DNA from: CAVRAZ01 sp963719135 | GTDB taxonomy: Bacteria; Pseudomonadota; Gammaproteobacteria; DSM-19610 | Direction: 5' to 3' | Assembly (NCBI GenBank): GCA_963719135.1 | Contig: CAVRAZ010000008.1 | Location: forward strand, 1 to 64,000 | DNA length: 64,000 bases | Shown: piece after piece, positions 46,349-55,320 of the stretch | How the letters are laid out: each line of letters starts with the position of its first letter | How positions within the stretch are numbered: position 1 is the stretch's first letter | Program-made: the position numbers and the translations under genes | The notes under the pieces: generated by a model | What the model was told of the DNA's origin: nothing | Seen by the model: the letters and a program-made list of their open reading frames with translations, nothing else | Database searches by the model: none

Positions 46349-47137
46349 TCAGCTCATTCTCCAAAGTGTCAAGCGCTTCCAGACTCTGGACACGAACCAG
46401 GCAACCTTGCGCGGCGGATAGAGCGGAAGCGCAGCGAGCCTTTGCCGCCTGACAATCGAAAGCATCCCGGGTTTGTCGTTGGCGATGGCTGCACGTATCA
46501 CTTCGCTGAGCGCCCCTCGTTTTGCGAGATACCTTGCCAAATGGTGGCTGGTAAATGGATACTCCAACAGATGTACGTTGGGCAGCCCTTTCAGGTAGAG
46601 CGCCCGTTTCCTGTCGATCTTTTCACCCCGGGAATAATGAATATAGATCTGAGGATTCGCGTTCGGATTTCTGAGGAGAACCTTCCGGAGGTCCATGTAT
46701 GAATTGTCGAACCCCGCTTTGCTGTGCAGAATCGCAAGTTGTTGCGGGTAGGTGGTATCGGCCTCGACCAAAAGTCGTGTAGGCGGATTGATCGCGTGAA
46801 CCTCATCAGCCCCTGCGAGGGTTCCGAACAATATCGCGGCAAATCCCCCGCCGGAATTTCCAATCATTACCACCCGTGTCGATTGTTCCGCCATACGCAG
46901 TTTTTTCACATAGGCGGCGATTTCCGGAACTGTTTCCCCCACCCCATCGAGACCCAGCTGGTACCAAAGCATGTTAGGGTCCCGGAAAAAGACCCTTTTT
47001 GCCGGGAGATTCGCTGTAACTCCGACAAATTCGAAATCTGATTTCCTGCTGGTACCGGGAAACACCGCGAAGGAGATAACAAGGACATTACTGTCTGAAC
47101 TGCGATCGACCATCACGTTGGAAAGGCCGTCTCCCAT
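46349..47137 (-). CDS. Alpha/beta-hydrolase-like protein
   Basis: This 262-residue protein has an alpha/beta-hydrolase core: oxyanion-side strand NVLVISFAVFPGT, nucleophile elbow VVMIGNSGGGFAAILFGTLA with Ser in GNSGG, and a late His in YPFTSHHLARYLA. An acid residue is not certain. A basic C-terminus (VSRVWKRLTLWRM) may sit at a membrane. Similar proteins occur in surface polysaccharide loci, where they may act as esterases or deacetylases; here the neighbours are IS remnants and, further away, sulfotransferases. No strong ribosome-binding site is seen before ATG 47137. Substrate unknown. Confidence 0.7.
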   Translation of the reverse strand: MGDGLSNVMVDRSSDSNVLVISFAVFPGTSRKSDFEFVGVTANLPAKRVFFRDPNMLWYQLGLDGVGETVPEIAAYVKKLRMAEQSTRVVMIGNSGGGFAAILFGTLAGADEVHAINPPTRLLVEADTTYPQQLAILHSKAGFDNSYMDLRKVLLRNPNANPQIYIHYSRGEKIDRKRALYLKGLPNVHLLEYPFTSHHLARYLAKRGALSEVIRAAIANDKPGMLSIVRRQRLAALPLYPPRKVAWFVSRVWKRLTLWRMS

Positions 47138-47564
47138 AGTTCTGTCATGGGCTTCATTTCGAGGGATGCCGGAAGTTGTGGATCACCGTGGTCAGCCATC
47201 TAGTGGGTCGTAACGATTTAATCGAGAGTATTGCGTGGCGATGGATCGAAGTACTTCATTTCACCAGCTTGGCGCTCTTAGTGCGTAGACGTTTATGTTG
47301 TTTGCTTTTGCACACGAATCGGTGTGTGACCCGTTATTGTCCGGAATAGGGGAAGACGTTGTCTACAACCATACTTCGACAGGTAATCTGGAAGCTTTGC
47401 GAAGATATTTCCTCGCACCGCGGACCCCACAACAGTATAAACGGGTCGATTACGCGTTGTCTCGATATTAGTATACTCGATAATAACTTTAGCGATATCA
47501 ATGATGTATATCCCTAACAGACCAAGCTCCGAGGGTGTCCGCCGTCACCGGAACCAGTGTCCGC
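47138..47564. other. AT-rich intergenic region
   Basis: Base composition is visibly richer in A and T than elsewhere, especially 47440-47520. No gene is seen. It probably contains the promoter of the minus-strand hydrolase gene near 47140-47300 and the missing start of the IS110 remnant. Confidence 0.4.
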
Positions 47565-48351
47565 CATGGCCGGAATGCGCAAAGACTGACGGTAAGGATG
47601 CGCACGCGAGTTACCAGGCATCGAGGCGTAAGAGTTTGCGGGCGGTACCGGTGAAGACGGTGGTACAGCAAGACGAGTTGCTGCCACATCGATTGCGTGA
47701 GCGGCGCAAAAAGGCGCGGGTGGCTTTGATGAACCAAGTGCGTGGTTTTCTGGCAGAACGCGGCTCGGTATGTGGCCGCGGCACGGCGGCATTGCGACAA
47801 CTGGTTCAGAACGTACTGGCGCGTTCTGCCGCCGGTGAGGTAACGAGCTTTTTCTGCGACCAGCTGGCGGGATTATGGAGGGAATGGCAGGAGTTGGATG
47901 ACCAAATTGCGGCGGCGGAGCGCGTGATTAGCGCTCATTTTCAAACAACAGCGGCTTGTCAACAGATTGCCGAAGTGGAGGGTATCGGGCCGATCACGGC
48001 GAGTGCCGTTCTGGCGCAGGTGGGTGAGCCCGCAGTTTCGACAGTGGTCGTCATACGGCCGCCTGGATTGGTGTGACTCCAAAAGAACACTCCAGTGGTG
48101 AGACCCAGCGTCTGGGCGGCATCAGCAAACCGGGCGATACGTACTTGCGTACTTTGCTGGTGCACGGTGCTCGCGCCGCGGTACGTCCAGCCCTCAGCAA
48201 GGATGACCCACGCAGCCGTTGGATTGCTGCCCTGGTGGAACGCCGTGGCCATTACAAGGCAGTCGTGGCGGTGGCCAACAAGAATGTACGCATTCTGTGG
48301 GCAATGCTGACCACTGGTGAGTGTTACCGGTCAGCCGCTGCAGTTAGCTAA
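47565..48351 (+). pseudogene. IS110-family transposase remnant (third copy, different subtype)
   Basis: The frame begins at KTDGKDAHA (the third catalytic Asp region), continues with RKKARVALMNQVRGFLAERG and VEGIGPITASAVLAQVG, then changes frame near 48030 to WIGVTPKEHSSGETQRLGGI and SKPGDTYLRTLLVHGARA, stopping at 48351. The N-terminal 60 or so residues are absent. The sequence is clearly a different IS110-family member from the other two in this window. Confidence 0.8.
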
Positions 48352-48618
48352 CAGTACATCGCGTGCCAGGAGGCTCTCAATGGTTTTGCAGGTATGACGA
48401 ACAAGGTTGATCAGGTCAGACCGGCACCGGTGCATTCCGCTCCATCCTCCGGCTTCGGAACCGCCGCTTGAGAGATCGAGAACCCGGTGCGCGGCTTACC
48501 TTGTGGGCCCGAGGACAACGCAACGTTCCTCATCAACAGGCGGGATATGAAGGATGCATGCCAGTATCGTACCTTGTCCATTGTCGCTTGCAATCTTGGA
48601 GGATATAAGGATGGAGTC
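48352..48618. other. Short non-coding stretch
   Basis: I see nothing recognisable between the IS110 remnant and the IS3 OrfA fragment. Confidence 0.4.
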
Positions 48619-48778
48619 ATGAATGGGTCAAAGCGATATTCCCAGGAAGTTCGGGAACCGCCGTAAGTCTGGTACAGGAGGCGCAGCAGGATCACCGGTT
48701 GTAGTGGGCGGCGATTCAATTTTGAAATCCGCCAAGATCGGACGTACGCACGTGACGCTCCGGCGCTGGGTGCGATAG
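48619..48778 (+). pseudogene. IS3-family OrfA fragment
   Basis: Starting at ATG 48619 the text reads NGSKRYSQEVRE, then, with small frame changes and three stops, AVSLVQEAQQDHRL and WAAIQF, ending at a degraded LRRWVR. This is the helix-turn-helix start of an IS3 OrfA, related to but not identical with the left-edge remnant. It is strongly decayed. Confidence 0.6.
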
Positions 48779-48780
48779 GC

Positions 48781-48820
48781 GAAAAAGGAAAAGGCTCTAT
48801 GCCGCACCGCATAGAGCCTT
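48781..48820 (-). terminator. Rho-independent terminator of the modular hydrolase gene
   Basis: On the minus strand AAGGCTCTATGCGG pairs with the complementary GCATAGAGCCTT and is followed by TTCCTTTTTC. It lies just downstream of the stop at 48846. Confidence 0.85.
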
Positions 48821-48845
48821 GAGTTACATCGGGCCTTCGAGTTAC

Positions 48846-50710
48846 TTACTGGTTGAAGACCGGGTTGTTTGCTATGACCGGGAGAGCATCGGTCCAGCCG
48901 TAGCCGCCGGAGCCTGAATCAATGCGGATCCAGAACATGTACTTCACGTGCAAACTGTCGCGCGCATAGCGGAACATTTCCGACGGAGTCCAGTACTTGG
49001 TCGGGTACGAAGTGTCCTTGTGCGGGTAGCTATAGCACTCATCCTCCACCTGTGAGAACAAATCCATCTTGTTCTGGAACTGGCCGTAAAAGGGGTACGC
49101 CTGATTTACCAGAGAACTGTTGTCAGGCTCTACATCCGGACCGCCCATGACGACGCCTACGCTGCTGACGGCCTGGGCGACGTTGGCGATATAGTTCTGG
49201 TTACGCGGCAGGTAGTTCATGAACCAGAAAACGCGTGACTTAGGCACGGCCTTCGCCGTCGTGGTGAGCACGTCAATCAGCGCGTCACGGTATTTCTCCG
49301 GCGTGTAGCCGGTCGCGTTCAGAATCGAATCATCCAGGCCGGGCGCCGATTCGCTGCCCGGAATGACGCCTTCAAAAGCCACGTTGCCGTCAAAACGGTT
49401 ACCCAGTGCAGTCAGCACTGCCTTGAAGCGGGTAGCCACATACGAATTCCAGTATATAGCCGTATAGCCGCCCTTTCTGTTGCGCTGCACGTACTGGGAG
49501 CCCTGCAGATAGGGTGGCATCGGGTTCAGGTTCTTGAAGGTCTTGTTCTCGACCATGACGATCAGGTGCAGACCCTGGCCGGCGACGAAGTTCAGATCGG
49601 ACTGAATTTCCGAGAAGTCATAGTTGCCCTGCGTGGGTTCCAGTTTAGACCAGAGGTACCTCTTCACAAAGCCTTTCACGCCAGGCTTGATCGCCGCGCT
49701 CATGATGCTCTGGCTATCACAGCAATCCAACAGACCCAGGTAGTGACCAGGGTGGCTGCCCAATGTGGTTTTACCGCCGGTCGTGCCGGTGCCGGTCGTG
49801 CCGGTGCCGGTCGTGCCGGTGCCGGTCGTGCCGGTGCCGGTCGTGCCGGTGCCGGTCGTGCCGGTGCCGCCGCTGCAAGCGCCGGTACCGCTCAGATCCA
49901 GCGGCAGGCTGCTGGGCGTGGTGCTGTTCCCGACGTACACCTGCAGACTGGAACTGCTGCCCGAATCCCGAAGACACAGGTCGGCGGAACTGGCAATGGA
50001 GAAGTTCACACCGTCGTCACCACCCGGCCAGGCGTTGAAGGTGGCGTTGATGCGGTTGGAAGACACCTGCGTGGAATCGCCACTTTCCAGTGACAGAGGC
50101 TGCACGGAACTGAAGCCGCTGGATGACGCAAATGTGCCGGCAAACGTCAACGGATCGTTGACCGACACCAGACGCACCTGCCAGTCCTGAGCGGAGAGCT
50201 TGGTAATGTGCAGGCCTTGTGTAAGCGAAGTCGAAGTCGTGGCGGAGTTACCGCATGCGCCGGCACCAGTCAGGTCGACCGGGGTAGTGGCCGCGACGGC
50301 GTTGGCACCAAGATATACGGTTCGGCTAGCGCCGGTCGAGTCTGTCAGACAGAGGCCGGCGTTCTGGGCAGTGGTGAATCCGATCCCGTCTGAGCCACCC
50401 TGATATGCAGTGAACGCTAGGGTGAGCGTGTTGCTGGAGGTTAGGGAAGCACTGTCGTGTTGTCCACCGCGACTTTAGTCACCTGAGTGATTGGCTGAGT
50501 CGAGGTAAAGGTGCCGGAAAACGCCTGCGTCTGGGTACCGCCCGACACCAGTCGTAACTGCCAGCTGCCTGAACTATCGCGCCATACATACAAACCGGTG
50601 TCGGTATTCATATTGACGCCCGGATCGCCATCGACATTGGCAGCCTGGGACACAGACGCCTGCAGACAGGCCGCCACCATAATCATAAAAATCAAACGCT
50701 TAATTAACAT
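48846..50710 (-). CDS. Exported modular TIM-barrel hydrolase-like protein with two WHLRVTGGGT-type modules, frameshifted
   Basis: Start ATG 50710 gives a signal peptide (LIFMIMVAACLQASVSQA). Module 1 follows (DTGLYVWRDSSGSWQLRLVS), with a frame change near 50458. Module 2 (residues about 140-265) carries QPLSLESGDSTQVSS, the GGDDGVNFSI strand and PLDLSGTGAC. A linker of six GTGTT pentapeptides leads to a C-terminal domain of about 300 residues that looks like a glycoside-hydrolase TIM barrel: GFVKRYLWSKLEPTQGNYDF, LHLIVMVENKTF, NVAFEGVIPGSES with a candidate catalytic Glu, and VFWFMNYLP. No named GH family can be assigned by eye. Secreted polysaccharide cleavage is plausible. Confidence 0.75.
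49777..49866 (-). repeat. Six tandem 15-bp units coding GTGTT
   Basis: Six exact copies of a 15-base unit (CCGGTCGTGCCGGTG on the plus strand) encode a Gly-Thr linker between module 2 and the catalytic-like domain. Being perfect, the tract is prone to length change in steps of five residues. Confidence 0.9.
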
Positions 50711-51929
50711 AGTCGCTTCACCCAATTTAGACCGAACTGATTCCTCGCCAGGCTATTCGAACGACCCAGCACCAAGGTCCCGTGCGTTCAAGCATCATCC
50801 ATGCCAGTCCATACAAGAACTCGATGACTGTTCAGAATTTACTGGTGTGACAATTGCTTATAGTGCTGTCTTGATGGCGGCTTCGAGCGCGGTTGGGTCG
50901 GCCGCGATCGCGAAATGTTGCTATTCGAGGACAGCCTTTAGAGGGATCCAGGTCACAAACCACCGAACGGGGTTCTTACGGGCTGCTTACGGCCACAGGT
51001 ATTTGTACTGTGTTCAGCAAGTTCGGCGAGAACAGGAAAGCAGGAAAAGGTGAGGGGAAAGCGCCTGGGGCTGTCTGCATATGAAGACGACAAATCGGAC
51101 GCGGCTGGTCGTTTGCTCGAGTCAAGCGCCACGCCAACAACATCTTGGCGATTATGCGCCGCACAAACCGCCCACGGTATGTTGCCAGGAGGTCCAGCAA
51201 CCGGCGGCGGTTAAACCAGCCTACCTATTCCGGTGCCCTCTTTGACCGCGTCGCTGGTCCGCCCCACCGCAAGGGATCGCTTAGGTCTTGTAAAGGCCGT
51301 TATGGCGCCGCGTCGGGACGGTAAACGATCCGGTCCGCCTCACGGGCCTTGTGCTGGTGGTACGCCGACCAGACGATCGGCAACCGAGTTCAGGCCGGCT
51401 CGATTCAATAGACATCCCAGTGGGCATCAATGAAGGACGCCATCACATCGAGTTCGGGTTCGATTCCGGTGAGGCGGCTACTCGTATGCCTATCTGCCGG
51501 CTCACTCAGGTGTCGAATCCCGCCAAACCTGGATCGCCTCCTGATCGAAAGCGACACAAAAGCCCGCAACCGGCATTGGCCGGGCTACTCATGCACGATG
51601 CGGATTCGTCACGAGTGCACCGAACCGAAGTCTCCCCCTGTTGCTCACCTGGTGCCTATTCATGATGGGGAAGGCACATCGTCTGTTTCGTAGTCATCCC
51701 GGGGTTTGAGAACCGCCGCGTAAGTCCACAGCATGTAGTTCTAATGCGATTCATCACATGCGAATTCGCACAGCCCCTCCATAATCCAATACAAAGCAAC
51801 CCGGCATTTAACCTGTAATCCGGACGACCTCCTGTGCAGCATGCAAGCTGCACAGGAGCTATCATACCCGCTTCTTCGCCTATTACGCCCTGATTCAGCG
51901 CTTTGGCGGCGCGCTCAACAATATGCATA
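50711..51929. other. Long region without recognisable genes
   Basis: About 1.2 kb has only short frames without family features on both strands. It lies between the start of the modular hydrolase and scraps of gltD, and reads as decayed accessory DNA. The promoter of the hydrolase should lie at 50715-50850 on the minus strand. Confidence 0.4.
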
Positions 51930-52085
51930 TCCGCAGCCCGCGGCGCACAAAACCGGCAAGCGGGTCGCTGTCGTCGACTCCGGTCCGGCCGGGTTGGCGT
52001 GCGCGCAGCAGCTTGCGCGCGCCGGCCACGAACGTCAGGGTATTCGAGAAAAACGATCGCGTCGGCGCGATTCCGGCGGGTGAAG
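51930..52085 (+). pseudogene. GltD-like (glutamate synthase small subunit) fragment
   Basis: The frame reads TGKRVAVVDSGPAGLACAQQ and LARAGHE, the FAD-binding GxGxxG region of GltD-type oxidoreductases with the first Gly replaced by Asp-Ser. The adjacent frame gives VRVFEKNDRVGAIPAG. Nothing else of the gene remains, so this is an orphan scrap of a housekeeping-type gene. Confidence 0.7.
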
Positions 52086-52339
52086 GCTATACGGTTAGGG
52101 GACTGGCTTGCGGGTTAGTCAGAACGGGCGCGTACGCGGAGAGAAGGCGGGTAAATTCCAGGCGGGAGGATTGGAATTTCGGGTAAACTCAGGGCGATCG
52201 GACAACAATAGACGGGCAGTTGCCCGCAAGCTATCGCTGGACCTCGACAAAAAGGGCGTTTAATCTTGGCCATGTTCCCGCTTGTGGTTGCCTAGCACCA
52301 GCGCCGACCCGGGGACGGCGACCGCCACGATCCACGACG

Positions 52340-52720
52340 ACGACGGGGCGTCGATCTGGGACGCAGCCACGGAGATCAGGTGGGATTCGTAGAGAACGAC
52401 TGCTGGACCAACGGCTGGCATATGCGCATCACGGGCTGTGGCACTTCAAATACATACATCACCTAGGCAGCGTAGTGTCGAATCCGACGATCTTGGCGAT
52501 CGCGCCAGTGTCCGTGCAGGCCAACGACGTGTGGCGTACCTGTCCAGACGGTCAGATTGGGTTCGACCTGATCGTCGGCGGCGCCGCCAGCGGACGGGGC
52601 CGGGCTTCACCTTGGCGAGCCGCGCTGGCCCCTGCTTCAGCTCCACCAGCCCGACGACGGTGCTGGTGCTCGCAGGGTGCAATCGGCTGGCCGCCGGCAC
52701 GCGGGTTGCGGTTCCTGGCT
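52340..52720 (+). pseudogene. Decayed WHLRVTGGGT-type module
   Basis: Successive frames read CWTNGWHMRITGCGTSNTYI, SNPTILAIAPVSVQANDVW, GQIGFDLIVG and SPTTVLVLAGCNRLAAGTRV. These are in the order of the module seen in the nearby secreted proteins (W-H-L-R-V-T-G-G-G-T, then V-x-x-P-V-x-x-E-S-x-D-x-L, G-x-D-F, P-V-L-x-G-x-N-R-V). Frameshifts and lost conserved residues show decay. The fragment abuts an IS630 remnant. Confidence 0.65.
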
Positions 52721-52965
52721 CTAGTGTAGTGTTGCATTCCGTTTGGAACTTAACCGCCAATTGGCGCCAATGACCTTCTGCAGGATATCGTGGGCACTTT
52801 TGGTCCAGATGAAAGGCTTGGGCTGGGTATTGTGATGGGCGATGTATTCATCGATGGCGGCAACCAGTTCCGGTACGCTGGTGAACACGCCACGGCGCGG
52901 CCGCTCCGTGGTGATGTCACGGAAGAAGCGCTCAACCCTGTTGAGCCAGGAGCGGGATATTTCAA
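52721..52965 (-). pseudogene. IS630-family transposase, C-terminal fragment
   Basis: The minus strand reads WLNRVERFFRDITTERPRRG, VFTSVPELVAAIDEYIAHHN, PKPFIWTKSAHDIL and a stop, the classic C-terminal end of IS630 transposases, with the catalytic Glu in N-x-V-E. The upstream part is missing. Confidence 0.8.
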
Positions 52966-53169
52966 CCGGGAATACGAGAATTGCGCCGGGACAATCGGTC
53001 CGGAGGCGGACTTGCGGGGAACTGAAATGGTCTGACTTATCGACGATCGGGTAATACTGCCGCTAAGCGGTAAGCGCGGCTCGAGGGCGCGTTCGGCGAA
53101 GGCTGGTTCCGCGTGGACGACCCTCGGAATGCACGGCGTGGGGCAAGTGGATCTGACAGGACTCGCAAC

Positions 53170-54134
53170 ATGATCAATACTCAACCACAGGCTGTTCCAG
53201 AGCTATCCGACGAACCTTTCTTCATCATCGGCTCCCCCGATCCGGGACTACCCTGCTCGAACGAATACTGAACCGTCATCCGCGCCTGTTCATCCCACCC
53301 GAAACGGAGTTCTTCTATCAGCTTATGCGGCAGGGGCTGCTGGGCAAGCCTTTTGAGGCCGGCCAGGCGTCTTGCTTCTTGGACAGCTATTTGGAATGCC
53401 GCCCCGCCACGCTGCTCGACCTAACCAGGACGCCAGACTTGAAGCGCAGGCTGCTCGAGGGCACCGACGACTACGGAACCCTGTTCCTGCGCCTCGTGGA
53501 CGTGCTTAGGGGCCAGTGCCAAAAGACTCACTGGGGAGAAAAGACCCCCCACCACCTATGGATCGCGCCGGCCATCCTCGAGCTTTTCCCCAGGGCATCC
53601 ATGATCGCAATGGTGCGAGACGGGCGTGCTGTGATCCGCAGCATGCTGCAAAAGCCGGGTTGGGAGGACAACCTGTTTTTCGCCGCGCGGTCCTGGAAGC
53701 GGGACAGCGAGCAGCTGGTCAAGCTACTGGAGAGCCATGGTGAACGGCGCATCCTGGTAGTCCGGTACGAGGAGTTGGTCGCGGATGGCAATCGGGTCGT
53801 AGGGCAGGTGTGCGAATTCCTCGGCGAGACCTTTCAGCCCGAAATGCTGAATCCCGCTGCCGATGAAGGATCGAGGTTCGGCGACTACTACCGGCAGTCC
53901 TGGATGGCGAAAGCCAGCAGGCCCCTTGATGCCAAGTCCGTGGATGCTTGGCGATCCACTTTTTCGCCGAAGGAGCTGGCGCTGATCAACCACTTGCAGG
54001 GCCCGAATCTCCGTTACTGGGGCTACCCCGTCGAAGACCAAGGGAACGCCAGCGGCTGGCGCACGCTCCTGTTGAAGGAACGGCTGCGCCACGCAATCTA
54101 CCGGGTGAAGCGCAAGCTGGCCGGCGTCCCCTGA
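53170..54134 (+). CDS. Sulfotransferase, frameshifted near the N-terminus
   Basis: From ATG 53170 the protein starts MINTQPQAVPELSDEPFFII and should continue into the PAPS loop. The frame breaks in a C5 run at 53234-53238, and one added C gives GSPRSGTTLLERILNRHPRL, a perfect 5'-phosphosulfate loop. The rest is open from 53325: THWGEKTPHHL, the 3'-phosphate site SMIAMVRDGRAVIRSML and VVRYEELVADGNRVVGQVCE. Length about 320 after repair is normal. It acts in the cytoplasm on a glycan or similar acceptor with PAPS as donor. It is the third sulfotransferase-type gene in the window. Confidence 0.85.
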
Positions 54135-54373
54135 GCCACAGTGTTCACACCGGTTGAAAATTGATCATTTTGAAGTGGAAACTCCGAACGAACATTGACC
54201 ACGGTGTTCGTCACCGCAGGCGGTTGCTTGGCCAGTGACCGCTGCGGCCGGATGTGGTCGTGATGCGTTCGCTAGGCTTCGATAGTTGGGTAGGCATCCG
54301 TCGGGTTGGCGAGCCTATTGGCGTCGTTATCGTCGTTGACCTACCGGAGGGCCATACACGTTGAGCGAATCGT
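54135..54373. other. Spacer with possible IS21-type end
   Basis: The stretch at about 54145-54205 (TGTTCACACCGGTTGAAAAT and a second ATTGACCAC-like repeat) resembles the multiple terminal repeats of IS21-family elements. No istA or istB coding is present. Low confidence. Confidence 0.3.
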
Positions 54374-54955
54374 TCATAAGGGGGCCGGGTTCATGACATC
54401 CGGCGTGCAATCAGATTTCACGATTGCTGACGGGTTACCTGACACAATTGAATAGGGGGGAACGCTCTCTGTAACAAAAGCTCCTCCACCAATTCTGCTG
54501 CCCCTGCCTATTAAGACGCCTCCAACGATTATCGCATTCGGCCCGACCCAAACCTCATCTTCAAGCACCGGATACTCGGTTGACCGGCTGCCATCGCGCG
54601 AAATTTTCTCACGCCGCCCCAGTGTCACGCCGTGGAATAATGTGACGTTGTTGCCGATCTTGGCGCCGTGGGTAACTACCAAGCCCCAACCGTGCGTAAG
54701 CGCCAAGCCACCCCCGATTTGCGCGCGCCACGGGAAGTCCATTCCAGCTCTACGAGTCGAAATGCGATGCAAGAGTTGAACAATGGGCAGCGTTATCCTG
54801 AGTGTAGAATGTGAAGCCGCAATCCCCTGACAAAGTCTCATTGTTACGACCACTCGAAAAGTCCTTCTGGTGAGAAACCCCTTCAGCAGGGATCTAACGG
54901 TAAAATGTCCGTACTGCCGATGCGTGTCTGCCCTCAAGGCCGCCCAAGGACTCAT
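54374..54955 (-). CDS. Serine-acetyltransferase-like hexapeptide-repeat enzyme
   Basis: This 193-residue protein has a helical N-terminus and a left-handed beta-helix with hexapeptide turns: IGGGLALTHGWGLVVTHGA, IGNNVTLFHGVTLGRRE, LEDEVWVGPNAIIVGGVLIG and VPPYSIVSGNPSAIV. The catalytic His are in the LTHGWG and FHGVTLG turns. It looks like the CysE-like acetyltransferases found in exopolysaccharide loci rather than the housekeeping enzyme, which is longer. ATG 54955 follows GGAGAG; a TTG four codons upstream is weaker. Near sulfotransferases and secreted modules, it may O-acetylate a polysaccharide building block. Confidence 0.85.
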   Translation of the reverse strand: MSPWAALRADTHRQYGHFTVRSLLKGFLTRRTFRVVVTMRLCQGIAASHSTLRITLPIVQLLHRISTRRAGMDFPWRAQIGGGLALTHGWGLVVTHGAKIGNNVTLFHGVTLGRREKISRDGSRSTEYPVLEDEVWVGPNAIIVGGVLIGRGSRIGGGAFVTESVPPYSIVSGNPSAIVKSDCTPDVMNPAPL

Positions 54956-55157
54956 TTGTCTCTCCAAAATCGTGTTCTGATGTTCGACGAGTGCTGCATG
55001 GCCTCCTCGGAGTAGTATGCCTGATAAGACATCCGCTGTGGCCTACAGGTTCTCTTTCTACGCTTATTAGCCCATTTTGTTCGCCGCGTCAACGTCACCC
55101 CCGGATTGAGTAGCGCGAGGATTTAGAGTCCAATCCCAAACTGGAAGGAGATTAGAC

Positions 55158-55274
55158 ATGATGCAGCGACTTACGAACAGAAGCCGAAACGACGATGAGA
55201 GACAGGAATCGACGGCGCGGAAAACTCGCACCGTCGATCGCATCATGTTGCTGGTGGTGACGCAGGCCTGTTGA
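55158..55274 (+). CDS. Possible 38-residue small protein
   Basis: A good ribosome-binding sequence (GGAAGGAGAT at 55143-55152) stands six bases before tandem ATGs. The frame encodes a very hydrophilic Arg-rich segment (MMQRLTNRSRNDDERQESTA) and a short hydrophobic end (IMLLVVTQAC). No family is recognised. It is convergent with the ASPIC protein gene, so it could also be a scrap of a lost gene. Confidence 0.35.
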   Translation: MMQRLTNRSRNDDERQESTARKTRTVDRIMLLVVTQAC

Positions 55275-55320
55275 ACCAAGGGGCGGGTTTGTTCGCAGTG
55301 GGACGACCCCCGCCAAACGA

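Noticed and set aside
49765..49870. Short regular repeats that might look like a CRISPR array
   Set aside because: The 15-bp units are contiguous without spacers and code for a Gly-Thr linker inside a gene.
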